In this document: positions 36,852 to 43,947 of the stretch, piece after piece | Numbering within the stretch: position 1 is the first letter of the stretch | How the letters are laid out: each line of letters opens with the position of its first letter | NCBI GenBank assembly: GCA_016714465.1 | Contig: JADKDT010000006.1 | Span: 121,204-185,203 of the forward strand | DNA length: 64,000 nucleotides | Direction: 5' to 3' | Source of the DNA: Candidatus Brachythrix odensensis | Lineage (GTDB): Bacteria; Chloroflexota; Anaerolineae; J036; Brachytrichaceae | Made by a program: the position numbers and the translations under genes | Notes under the pieces: model-generated | Told to the model about the DNA's origin: nothing | Seen by the model: only the letters and a program-made list of their open reading frames with translations | The model's database searches: none

Positions 36852-38036
36852 TCAAGCAGCAGCGAATTCGCGCTTGGCCTCGGCCAGCAGCTCCGGCCGA
36901 ACAAGCAGGTCAAGGGTGGTCAGGGCCATGGCCCGGGCGGCGTTGAGCATGGCGATCTGACCTTCGGGCGAGGCGGCCGCCTCGCGGAAGCCGTTGGTAT
37001 GGCACTGGATGCCCGCTTCGGCGATCTTGAGATACGGATGGATGGACGGCACGACCAGCGAGACATTCCCCATATCCGTGCTCCCAAACCCGCCGCTCGG
37101 CCGGGGATTCGCGACGACACCCAGCCCGGTCAGGCGCTCGCCAAAGGTCCGGGCCATGGCCGGGTTATTGCGCATGTTGTCGTATTTCGAAGCCTCGCGC
37201 ACCTCGTAGACCAGTCGCGCGCCGGTGGCCAGCGCCGCCGCTTCTGCGCAACGGATGAACTTGGCAAGCGTTTCGTCGGCATAGGGCCGGTCGGCCGCCC
37301 GCACGCTGAATTCGGCGCTGGCGTATTCGGGCACGATGTTGGCCGCCTGGCCGCCGTTGGTGATCACCCCGTGGATGCGGACATCCGAGCGCAGATGCTG
37401 GCGCAGGGCGTTGACGGCGTTGTAGGTCTGGATGACGGCGTCCAGGGCGTTGATCCCCGCTTCGGGCGCGGCCGCGGCGTGGCTCGCCTTGCCGTGAAAC
37501 TCGAGTCTGATCCGGTTCGAGGCGAGCGTGGCGCTGCCCAGGGCGTTCTCATCGAGCGGGTGAAACATCATGGCCGCATCGATGCCCTTGAAAACACCCC
37601 GGTTGACCATGAGCACTTTCCCGCCGCCGCCTTCTTCCGCCGGCGTGCCGATCATCCGGATCCGGCCGGGCAACTCGGCGATCACCTCATTCAGCGCCCA
37701 GGCCGCGCCAAGGGCGGCCGTGCCGATCAGGTTGTGGCCGCAGGCATGACCCAGCCCGCGCAGCGCGTCATACTCGGCGACGATGGCGACGGTGGGGCCA
37801 TCGTTGTCGCCGGCATGGCCGACAAAGGCGGTCTCAATTCCGGCCACACCGCGTTCGACCTCGAACCCGCGCGCGGCCAGCTTGTCGGTTAACAGCGCGG
37901 CGGCCTTGCGCTCTTCGTATTGCAGTTCGGGGTTGGCGTGAATGGTCAGGCTGACCTGAATGAGCTCCTCGGCGTCACGAGCGACGGCATCGAGGATGCG
38001 GCGTTCGAGTTCGGCGTATTTTTCAGGGGTGATCAT
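36852..38036 (-). CDS. M20 family amidohydrolase (AbgB/IAA-amino-acid hydrolase-like)
   Basis: A 394-residue metal-dependent amidase for N-acyl amino acids or related amides. HANPELQYEERKAAALL at the start, the metal site VAEYDALRGLGHACGHNLIG with Asp and His, GTPAEEGGGGKVLMV with the catalytic Glu pair, the dimerisation domain GKASHAAAAPEAGINALDAV, and GSTDMGNVSLVVPSIHPYL near the end. Cytoplasmic; the substrate is not predictable. ATG 38036; TAGAAT lies 13 bases upstream. Divergent from the aldo/keto reductase gene, with a hairpin in the shared gap. Confidence 0.9.
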   Translation of the reverse strand: MITPEKYAELERRILDAVARDAEELIQVSLTIHANPELQYEERKAAALLTDKLAARGFEVERGVAGIETAFVGHAGDNDGPTVAIVAEYDALRGLGHACGHNLIGTAALGAAWALNEVIAELPGRIRMIGTPAEEGGGGKVLMVNRGVFKGIDAAMMFHPLDENALGSATLASNRIRLEFHGKASHAAAAPEAGINALDAVIQTYNAVNALRQHLRSDVRIHGVITNGGQAANIVPEYASAEFSVRAADRPYADETLAKFIRCAEAAALATGARLVYEVREASKYDNMRNNPAMARTFGERLTGLGVVANPRPSGGFGSTDMGNVSLVVPSIHPYLKIAEAGIQCHTNGFREAAASPEGQIAMLNAARAMALTTLDLLVRPELLAEAKREFAAA

Positions 38037-38058
38037 GTTTGTAGTGCGTATTCTAGGC

Positions 38059-38101
38059 CCCCAATCGGCATCCCCGGCGACGCCGGGGATGCCGATTGGG
38101 G
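38059..38101. repeat. 43-base perfect hairpin in a divergent promoter gap
   Basis: Arms of 20 bases with the core CCCCGGC-GAC-GCCGGGG, between the starts of the M20 gene (38036, minus) and the aldo/keto reductase (38152, plus). It cannot be a terminator for a gene end here. Confidence 0.7.
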
Positions 38102-38151
38102 AGAACTACGGTCCAGGGCTCGGCAGGGTAGTTCGTGTATATAGTGCACGC

Positions 38152-39132
38152 ATGGAATATCTACGACTCGGCAACACCGGCCTCAACGTATCGCGGATCT
38201 GTCTGGGCATGATGACCTACGGCACGCCCAAGTGGCGCGACTGGGTGCTCGAGGAAGACGCCAGCCGGCCGTTTATTCAGGCCGCGCTGGACGCTGGCAT
38301 CAACTTCTTCGACACCGCTGACGTGTATTCCATCGGCGTCAGCGAGGAGATCACCGGGCGCGCGCTGCGCGATTTCGCCAAACGCGACAGCGTCGTCATC
38401 GCCACCAAGGTCAACGGGGCCATGGGTCCCGGGCCAAATGACCGCGGTCTGTCGCGCAAGCACATCCTGCAGGCCATCGACGCGTCGCTGCGGCGCCTCG
38501 GCACCGACTACATCGACCTGTATCAGATCCATCGCTTCGATCCGGCAACGCCGATCGAGGAGACGATGGAGGCCCTGCATGACATCGTCCGAGCCGGCAA
38601 GGCGCGCTACATCGGGGCCAGCAGCATGTATGCCTGGCAGTTCGCAAAAATGCAGCACGCGGCCGAGAAGAACGGTTGGACGCGCTTTGTGTCGATGCAA
38701 AACCACTACAACCTGGTCTATCGCGAGGAAGAGCGCGAGATGATCCCGCTTTGCCGCGCGGACGGGGTGGGATTGATCCCGTGGAGCCCGCTTGCGCGCG
38801 GCTTCCTGGCCGGAAATCGCTCACGCGACAAGGGCGGCGAGACGGCCCGGGCCAAGAGCGACGACTTCGCCCATCGGATGTACTACACCGAGAATGATTT
38901 CGCCATCGTAGACAAAGTCAGTGAGCTGGCCCACCAGCGCGGGGTGAACAACGCCCAGATCGGGCTGGCCTGGTTGCTGCACAAGCCCGGTGTCACGGCG
39001 CCGATCATCGGGGCGAGCAAGCCCCAGCACCTGCAGGACGCCATCGCGGCCACGGCCTTGCGCCTGTCGTCCGAAGAAATCCAGGCCCTCGAAACGCACT
39101 ACCAGCCGCACGCGGTGCAAGGCCATTCCTAG
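38152..39132 (+). CDS. aldo/keto reductase
   Basis: NADPH-dependent oxidoreductase with a TIM barrel, 326 residues. The tetrad is visible: Asp and Tyr in FFDTADVYSIGVSEE, Lys in VIATKVNGAMG and His in LYQIHRFDPATP. GVGLIPWSPLARGFLAG and APIIGASKPQHLQDAI are the cofactor-binding parts. It resembles the YajO/tas-like branch (L-glyceraldehyde-3-P or other small aldehydes). ATG 38152 is chosen; a TATATA sequence eight bases before it and the absence of a ribosome site suggest a leaderless mRNA. The longer upstream frame runs through the hairpin and is not used. Confidence 0.92.
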   Translation: MEYLRLGNTGLNVSRICLGMMTYGTPKWRDWVLEEDASRPFIQAALDAGINFFDTADVYSIGVSEEITGRALRDFAKRDSVVIATKVNGAMGPGPNDRGLSRKHILQAIDASLRRLGTDYIDLYQIHRFDPATPIEETMEALHDIVRAGKARYIGASSMYAWQFAKMQHAAEKNGWTRFVSMQNHYNLVYREEEREMIPLCRADGVGLIPWSPLARGFLAGNRSRDKGGETARAKSDDFAHRMYYTENDFAIVDKVSELAHQRGVNNAQIGLAWLLHKPGVTAPIIGASKPQHLQDAIAATALRLSSEEIQALETHYQPHAVQGHS

Positions 39133-39143
39133 GGGTTAGCTCG

Positions 39144-39183
39144 GAAAGCGAACGGCCCCGGCTACGCCTGGGGCGTTCGCTTC
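39144..39183 (+). terminator. imperfect hairpin after the aldo/keto reductase gene
   Basis: GAAAGCGAACGGCCCC and GGGGCGTTCGCTTC arms, 11 bases after the stop. Confidence 0.6.
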
Positions 39184-39294
39184 TCGAAGACTGCTCATGG
39201 CTTTCTCAGGTCGAGTAATGAGGATACTCAGGGTTCGGTTGTTCTAATGTTTGTATAGAGTTATTTTAGTAGGACCACTCACACGACCGGTTCA

Positions 39295-39335
39295 CAGAAA
39301 CGATATCCCCGGCGAAGCCGGGGATATCGTTTCTG
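39295..39335. repeat. 41-base perfect hairpin before the small membrane protein gene
   Basis: CAGAAACGATATCCCCGGC-GAA-complement. It lies 36 bases upstream of the start at 39371, within a 238-base gap that is AT-rich at 39235-39270. Confidence 0.65.
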
Positions 39336-39370
39336 AATCGGTTGTGTCGTGGACGCGCACTTATACAAAC

Positions 39371-39766
39371 ATGATGAACCCAGCCCTCTCCCCAGAAGAA
39401 CCCTCCCTCGTTTGCTCGAACATCGGACCCCGTGAACGGCGCAAGCGCTTGAGTATCGGCATCGCTGCCGAAATAATGGCGCTCGCGGTGCTGGCTGCGG
39501 TCAAGATCCTCAAGCTTTCAGGCTGGACGGCCGCAATTACCCTGCCATTCTTCATCGCAGCGGGCATCGGCTTCTTTCAGTGGCTTGAGAAAACCTGCAT
39601 CGCCAACGTCTACATGGGCGTCACCAACATGGACGACGGCAACGTCGCCGTGACTGACGAGGCCGTGAAGCGCACCCTGGCGAAGCAAGCCCGGCAGGTG
39701 CAGATCAAAGCCGCGGTATCGGCTGTCGCCCAGACCGGCGTGGCCATCCTGATCGCGGCGCTGTAA
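39371..39766 (+). CDS. conserved small membrane protein
   Basis: A 131-residue protein starting CSNIGPRERRKRLSIG after a short leader, with hydrophobic segments at about 29-45 and 53-70 and a third at the C-terminus (VSAVAQTGVAILIAAL). A conserved-looking EKTCIANVYMGVTNMDDG loop contains a cysteine. I do not recognise the family. ATG 39371 (or the next ATG at 39374) is used; TATACA lies just upstream and no ribosome site is seen. Confidence 0.55.
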   Translation: MMNPALSPEEPSLVCSNIGPRERRKRLSIGIAAEIMALAVLAAVKILKLSGWTAAITLPFFIAAGIGFFQWLEKTCIANVYMGVTNMDDGNVAVTDEAVKRTLAKQARQVQIKAAVSAVAQTGVAILIAAL

Positions 39767-39769
39767 GCC

Positions 39770-39815
39770 CGAAAAGCAATTCTCCCCGCCTTCGCCGGGG
39801 AGAATTGCTTTTTCG
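39770..39815. terminator. hairpin between convergent genes
   Basis: CGAAAAGCAATTCTCCCCG and its complement with a CCTTCGC loop. The stem ends in CTTTTTCG, so it is U-rich on the plus strand. It is shared by the small membrane gene and the kinase gene (stop 39817). Confidence 0.7.
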
Positions 39816-39816
39816 T

Positions 39817-40809
39817 CTACCGGATGAGGCGGGCGGTCCGGCCGGTCTCGGCGAGCTGGTGGACCTCGGCGGCATCGACCAACGGCAAATCGCCGAGCAC
39901 CGTGTACTTCAGCGCTGCCACGGCGGCCCCATAGCGCAACGCGCGAGGCAGGCGCGGCTCAGTCCCATCTGCGCTCAACCAACCGTACAAAAAGCCAGCC
40001 GAGAACGCGTCGCCTCCGCCCACCCGACCCACCTCAACTGCTTCATAGGTCGCCTGTCGGATGGGGGCGTCCATGCCTGGCGCATGGGCCAATGAACCGC
40101 TTGCGCCCAGTGTCATCACCATGACCGCCCGCGGATTGCGTTCGCGCATTGCGGCCAGCACCATCTCGGGCGATCCTGCCAACCCAAAGATCGTTTGGGC
40201 GTCATTGAGCGGCGCAAACACGATATCGGCGGCATTGACAAATCGGGCCAGACCGGCGCTGGCTTCCGCCGGTGACCAGAGCTGGCTGCGGTAGTTCAAG
40301 TCGACGCTGACCTGCCAACCGGCCTGCTTGGCCCGATCCACGGCCGCCCAGGCTGTCTCGGCGGTGGTCGGTCCGAGCGCCGGCGTAATGCCCGTGACGT
40401 GCAGCATCCGCGCGCCACCGGGCGCAAAGACGCTCAGCGGCAGGTCGGCTGCGGTCATGTGACTGAATGCGCTGTCAGCCCGGTCATAGATCACCCGGCT
40501 GGGCCGGGGCGGGCGGCCCTCCTCGAGAAAATACACCCCCACCCGATGCTCGCGTGTCCACACAACCTGCGAGACGTCCACCCCATGTGTCGCGATGCCC
40601 CGCGCAATCAGCCGCCCAAGGGCGTTGTCGGTCAGGCGCGACACCCAGGCCACCTTCAGTCCCATCCGGGCAAGTCCAACGCTCGTATTCGACTCGCTTC
40701 CGCCAATTTCCAGATCGAAGGTCTGGGTCTGCTCGATCCGGCGCAAAGCTGGCGGCGTCAGGCGCAGCATGGTCTCGCCCAGGGTGACGACATCAAAACG
40801 CGAGGTCAT
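39817..40809 (-). CDS. kdgK: PfkB family sugar kinase, probable 2-keto-3-deoxygluconate kinase
   Basis: Phosphorylates a sugar acid, most likely KDG to KDPG, given the neighbours. It has 330 residues. VVTLGETMLRLTPPALRRIEQ and the GGSESNTSVGLARMG motif (PfkB signature 1) at the N-terminus; the C-terminal anion hole and catalytic base are in VGRVGGGDAFSAGFLYGW. ATG 40809 overlaps the aldolase stop as ATGA, so the longer frame to 40863 is rejected. It is the last gene of the operon ybaK-like, lactonase, aldolase, kinase. Confidence 0.87.
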   Translation of the reverse strand: MTSRFDVVTLGETMLRLTPPALRRIEQTQTFDLEIGGSESNTSVGLARMGLKVAWVSRLTDNALGRLIARGIATHGVDVSQVVWTREHRVGVYFLEEGRPPRPSRVIYDRADSAFSHMTAADLPLSVFAPGGARMLHVTGITPALGPTTAETAWAAVDRAKQAGWQVSVDLNYRSQLWSPAEASAGLARFVNAADIVFAPLNDAQTIFGLAGSPEMVLAAMRERNPRAVMVMTLGASGSLAHAPGMDAPIRQATYEAVEVGRVGGGDAFSAGFLYGWLSADGTEPRLPRALRYGAAVAALKYTVLGDLPLVDAAEVHQLAETGRTARLIR

Positions 40810-41454
40810 ATTGCCGGGCATGCATCCACCAGCGCGCGCGCGCGCGCGGTCAGGGCCGCCCAATCGCGGCGGGCCACGATGTCACGATCGACCAACGCGC
40901 CCCCCACCCCGACCGCGAACGCGCCCGCTTTAAGGTAGATGGCGATGTTGGACGCGTCGACTGCCCCGGTGGGCACGAGCTTCAGGAATGGCATGGGCTC
41001 GCGAATGTCCTTGATGTAGCCCGGCCCCAACCCCGGATTGGAAAGACCTTGACTGCGGCCGCGCCGCCTGCGTCCAGGCCGCCTCGATCTCGGTGGGCGA
41101 ATAGGCGCCCGGGAAGATCGGGGTCTGCCGCAGCGCGCACACGTCAACAACATCCGGCTTGAACACGGGGGAGACCACGAAGGTGGCGCCGGCATCAATG
41201 GCGGAATGGGCATCCTCCGGCGTGAGCACGCTGCCGACCCCGACGGCGGCGGCGCCAGACGCAACTTCAGGCAGTCGATGCGAGACCTGGGTGATGGCCT
41301 CAGTGGCGCCGGGGGTCGTCAGGGTGAATTCGAAAACGCGCACACCGCCGTCGAGGAGCGCCCGTGATAGCGCCACGGCGTCCTCCAGAGCAGGCAATCG
41401 CACGATGGCGATGATGCGGGTCCGGGCGATCAGATCCAGAACTGGGTTTGACAT
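40806..41454 (-). pseudogene. KDPG/KHG-type aldolase, frameshifted at the catalytic lysine
   Basis: Class I aldolase that splits 2-keto-3-deoxy-6-phosphogluconate (or the galactonate form) into pyruvate and glyceraldehyde-3-P. The first frame (ATG 41454) reads LIARTRIIAIVRLPALEDAV, VFEFTLTTPGA, VGVGSVLTPEDAHSAIDAGA, FVVSPVFKPDVV and PIFPGAYSPTEIEAAW. Near 41040-41065 at least two indels fall where the Schiff-base Lys segment (AVKVFP) should be; after that SNPGLGPGYIKDIREP, MPFLKLVPTGAV and GVGGALVDRDIV read to 40806. The genes on both sides are intact, which argues for an assembly error, but inactivation cannot be excluded. Confidence 0.85.
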
Positions 41455-41460
41455 GGTTTG

Positions 41461-42585
41461 CTAGATGGGGAGCACGCAAGCCGGCGAATGCGCGGTTGCG
41501 GTCGCAACGACGGGGCCGGGCAGGCCCGTCACCGGATCAAGCGGCAGGATCGTCACACCGCCACTGCGCTGACAGGCAACGGCGAGATGCCAGGGCAGAC
41601 CGCCCTGTCCGTCCGCATCGAGAATGGCAAAGTGGCGCGGCCAGGCGCCGCCCGCCGCGGCGTAGCCAACGTGCCTGACCGTCCAGGATTCCTCGTCGAT
41701 TCCAAACACCGCCAAGGCATCATCGCCGCGATTGGACACCAGGACAAAGCGGCCATCAGGCGTCACAGCAACATGAGCGGGATAGTTGACCCCTGCCCCG
41801 TCGCCGCGCGAGGTGGCGAGAATCTGGTTCATCCGGCCAGTTCGGTCGAAGACGGCCAGGGTGCTGTTGAGCTCGTTTGCGATAAACAGAAGTTCTCCGG
41901 CCGGGTGAAGACAGGCGTGCCGCGGACCGGCGCCCGGCAACAGGTTCAGGGCCGCAGGCGTGTCGGGCGTGAGCGTCCGCTCCCCAGCCGACCAGACGAA
42001 ACGAAGGACCCGATCCGAGCCAAGATCACACACCAGCACCCGATTTGGACCGTCGAAGATGACTTGATGCGCATGTGGACCGGCCTGGCGCCCATGCACG
42101 GGACCGCTGCCGGAAAACACGACGGCGTTTACGCGGGCGCGGATAGCGCCGCTGTCGGCAAGCGGAAATACGGCTACGCTGCCGCTGCCATAGTTGGCAA
42201 CCAGCAGCGACTTTTCGTCGGGCGAAAGGGCGAGGTGGCAGGGTTGGGTGCCGCCGGAGGGCACTTGGCCAAGCAGGTGGAGCCCGCCGTCGGGGCTCGG
42301 GCCAAACCAGGCAACCGCGCCCTCACCCGACTCGGATTCGCTCACGGCGTAGAGCATCGAGCGATCGGCCCGGGCGGCCAAAAACGCGGGATTGACCAGA
42401 TCGACCGTTGCCGGCAGGGCAGTGAGCTCGCGCGTTACCGCGTTCCAGCGCATGCGCTGAATGCCAGGCGTGCCGGCCGCGGCGTAGCCGCCGACCCAGA
42501 ACTCGCGCACATGCCGTTGCACGTCGGCCGGGCGGGCGCCGCGCGGCCGGCGGGCGGCCAGGGGTGAAAGGGGAGGAGTATTCAT
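41461..42585 (-). CDS. lactonase family protein (6-phosphogluconolactonase-type beta-propeller)
   Basis: A 374-residue seven-bladed propeller that opens sugar lactones. Repeats with PDGRFVLVSNRGDDALAVF, LSPDEKSLLVANYGSGSVAVF and ELLFIANELNSTLAVFD, the sequence GPHAHQVIFDG near the metal site, and WPRHFAILDADGQ at the end. It precedes the aldolase by six bases, so lactone opening, dehydrated-acid phosphorylation and aldol cleavage are encoded together. The dehydratase for this route is not in the window. Confidence 0.9.
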   Translation of the reverse strand: MNTPPLSPLAARRPRGARPADVQRHVREFWVGGYAAAGTPGIQRMRWNAVTRELTALPATVDLVNPAFLAARADRSMLYAVSESESGEGAVAWFGPSPDGGLHLLGQVPSGGTQPCHLALSPDEKSLLVANYGSGSVAVFPLADSGAIRARVNAVVFSGSGPVHGRQAGPHAHQVIFDGPNRVLVCDLGSDRVLRFVWSAGERTLTPDTPAALNLLPGAGPRHACLHPAGELLFIANELNSTLAVFDRTGRMNQILATSRGDGAGVNYPAHVAVTPDGRFVLVSNRGDDALAVFGIDEESWTVRHVGYAAAGGAWPRHFAILDADGQGGLPWHLAVACQRSGGVTILPLDPVTGLPGPVVATATAHSPACVLPI

Positions 42586-42618
42586 GACACTTGGGCAACG
42601 TCACGCGTCAGTTTCGTG

Positions 42619-43113
42619 CTATGGGCCAGGTTCCCCCGGCGCGCCGCGGAAGTTGCCAATAACGGCATCCGGAAGCGCCCGCGCCAGATCGGCGCTGGTC
42701 AAAATGACGGCGGTCCCGCGCAGGCCGCTGCCAATCGAGATTTCGGCCTCGGCCAGGACACTCGTATCGATATAGATCTGAACCGGCCGCGGCAGCCCGA
42801 ACGGCGCCACTGCGCCCAGGCGGTATCCGGTCGCCGCCAGGACTTCAGGCTCGGAAGCCATGCTTAGGCGGGACTGGCCAGTCTGCTGGCGGAGCGTCTT
42901 CCAGCCGATCTGATCCGGCCCGGCGACGAGGACCATTGCAAAACGTTCCAAGCCGAGGCGAAAGACAATGCTGCGCACGACCTGGGCCGGGCGATGCCCG
43001 CGCTCGGCAGCCGCCTGCTCGAGCGAGCGCACGGAATCGGAATGGACAAAGGTGCGATGCGGAATCCGGAGTGACGTCAGCGCAGCCGAAACCGGGGGCG
43101 GAGGAGTGTCCAT
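42619..43113 (-). CDS. YbaK/EbsC-type aminoacyl-tRNA deacylase
   Basis: A 164-residue trans-editing fold that hydrolyses mischarged tRNA (Cys- or Ala-tRNA-Pro). RTFVHSDSVRSLEQAAAERGHRPAQVVRSIVFRL carries the invariant Lys/Arg region, then SMASEPEVLAATGYRLGAVAPFGLPRPVQIYID and the nucleotide-binding GSGLRGTAVILTSADLARAL. ATG 43113 is nine bases after a TACAAT box with no ribosome site. First gene of the sugar-acid operon (33 bases to the lactonase), an odd partnership. Confidence 0.88.
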   Translation of the reverse strand: MDTPPPPVSAALTSLRIPHRTFVHSDSVRSLEQAAAERGHRPAQVVRSIVFRLGLERFAMVLVAGPDQIGWKTLRQQTGQSRLSMASEPEVLAATGYRLGAVAPFGLPRPVQIYIDTSVLAEAEISIGSGLRGTAVILTSADLARALPDAVIGNFRGAPGEPGP

Positions 43114-43122
43114 ACGAGGTGA

Positions 43123-43128
43123 ATTGTA
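43123..43128 (-). promoter_or_regulatory. -10 element of the ybaK-like / sugar-acid operon
   Basis: TACAAT on the minus strand, nine bases before ATG 43113; leaderless start inferred. Confidence 0.5.
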
Positions 43129-43172
43129 GACTGTTGTTGCGCGCCGCTTTCGGTGGCGTCGGCGATGCTATT

Positions 43173-43245
43173 CCTGCACCTCGGAGGTAGGCGCCAAAGA
43201 TTCCAAGCGGGCACGGTTCGTTGGCGCCTACCTCCGAGGTTCAGG
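43173..43245. repeat. 73-base inverted repeat
   Basis: CCTGCACCTCGGAGGTAGGCG... paired with the complementary TTGGCGCCTACCTCCGAGGTTCAGG across a 23-base loop. No gene. The whole stretch 43114-43504 is repeats only. Confidence 0.7.
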
Positions 43246-43270
43246 ACGACACGGGTCAGCGCCCCCCACA

Positions 43271-43325
43271 CCCGTCATCCCGCGCGAACCCTTCGGCAGG
43301 CTCAGGGCGAAAGCGCGGGACCCAT
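43271..43325. repeat. dispersed CGTCATCCCGCGC palindrome
   Basis: CCCGTCATCCCGCGCGAA and AAAGCGCGGGACCCA flank an inserted CCCTTCGGCAGGCTCAGGG word. Similar palindromes occur at 55771-55800 and 55851-55882. Confidence 0.6.
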
Positions 43326-43450
43326 ACCGCGACCGGCCCGCATCGGTGATTGGCGTCGGTTTCGGCCCAGGGCGATGCCCCTTCGGCGCTCAGGGCAGGC
43401 TCTGGGCTGATATGTGGCCGCGCCGTTGGCGCTCGGTCCGCCGGGCGAAA

Positions 43451-43478
43451 GTAGAGACGCGCCATGGCGCGTCTCTAC
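43451..43478. repeat. perfect 28-base palindrome
   Basis: GTAGAGACGCGCCA and its exact complement without a loop. Palindromes of the type GTAGAGACG...CGTCTCTAC are widespread intergenic repeats in several bacterial groups. Confidence 0.7.
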
Positions 43479-43504
43479 CCCGCGGCCCTGCCTTACCGGG
43501 AAAG

Positions 43505-43924
43505 TCAACCCTTGTTTGCCATCTGCGCGCCGGTTGGTTTGTCAGGCGCAATCCACACCTCGACATCGGTGTGCGGCAGTACTAGGGCCTCGAGTTCCGC
43601 GTCATGCCCAGTGCAGACGATGACGGCCCGCACTGATTTTGGCTTGAAGTGCCGCTTGACCAGCTCGATCGAGAAGACCGCCTGACCCATGACGGACATG
43701 CCCAAGCGGCTTGCCTTTGTTTGCACAACGATCACATCTTTCCCATCGATCTCGACTTTATCTTTCGGTGATGCTTCACCAACACTGCCATTCATGACGA
43801 TCAACGCATCTACCTTTCGGTCGCCGACGCCCTTGCTCGCCTTCACCACCGGGAATTCCAGGATGAAGGTTCCGGGAACTGTCTCGGCGTCTCGGCGCGT
43901 CATCCACGTTTCGAGTTTGCTCAT
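43505..43924 (-). CDS. small PD-(D/E)xK-like protein next to the type III restriction gene
   Basis: A 139-residue protein. DRKVDALIVMNG, then DVIVVQTKASRLGMSVMGQAVFSIELVKRHF follows the D...(E/Q)xK order of the PD-(D/E)xK nuclease core with Gln in place of Glu, followed by the usual GQA helix. ATG 43924 has GGAG four bases upstream. It starts 23 bases after the res stop, so it is the last gene of that operon. The family is not named here; an accessory nuclease or a DNA-end binding role is possible. Confidence 0.6.
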   Translation of the reverse strand: MSKLETWMTRRDAETVPGTFILEFPVVKASKGVGDRKVDALIVMNGSVGEASPKDKVEIDGKDVIVVQTKASRLGMSVMGQAVFSIELVKRHFKPKSVRAVIVCTGHDAELEALVLPHTDVEVWIAPDKPTGAQMANKG

Positions 43925-43947
43925 AGTGCTCCACCCTGTTGCGGACA

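Noticed and set aside
37960..38151. N-terminal extension of the aldo/keto reductase by 64 residues
   Set aside because: It would be translated through the hairpin and into the M20 coding region; family proteins start at MEYLRLGNTG.
43451..43478. Perfect palindrome as a regulator binding site for ybaK or the nuclease-like gene
   Set aside because: It lies far from both starts and has the form of a widespread intergenic repeat, so a repeat is the simpler reading.
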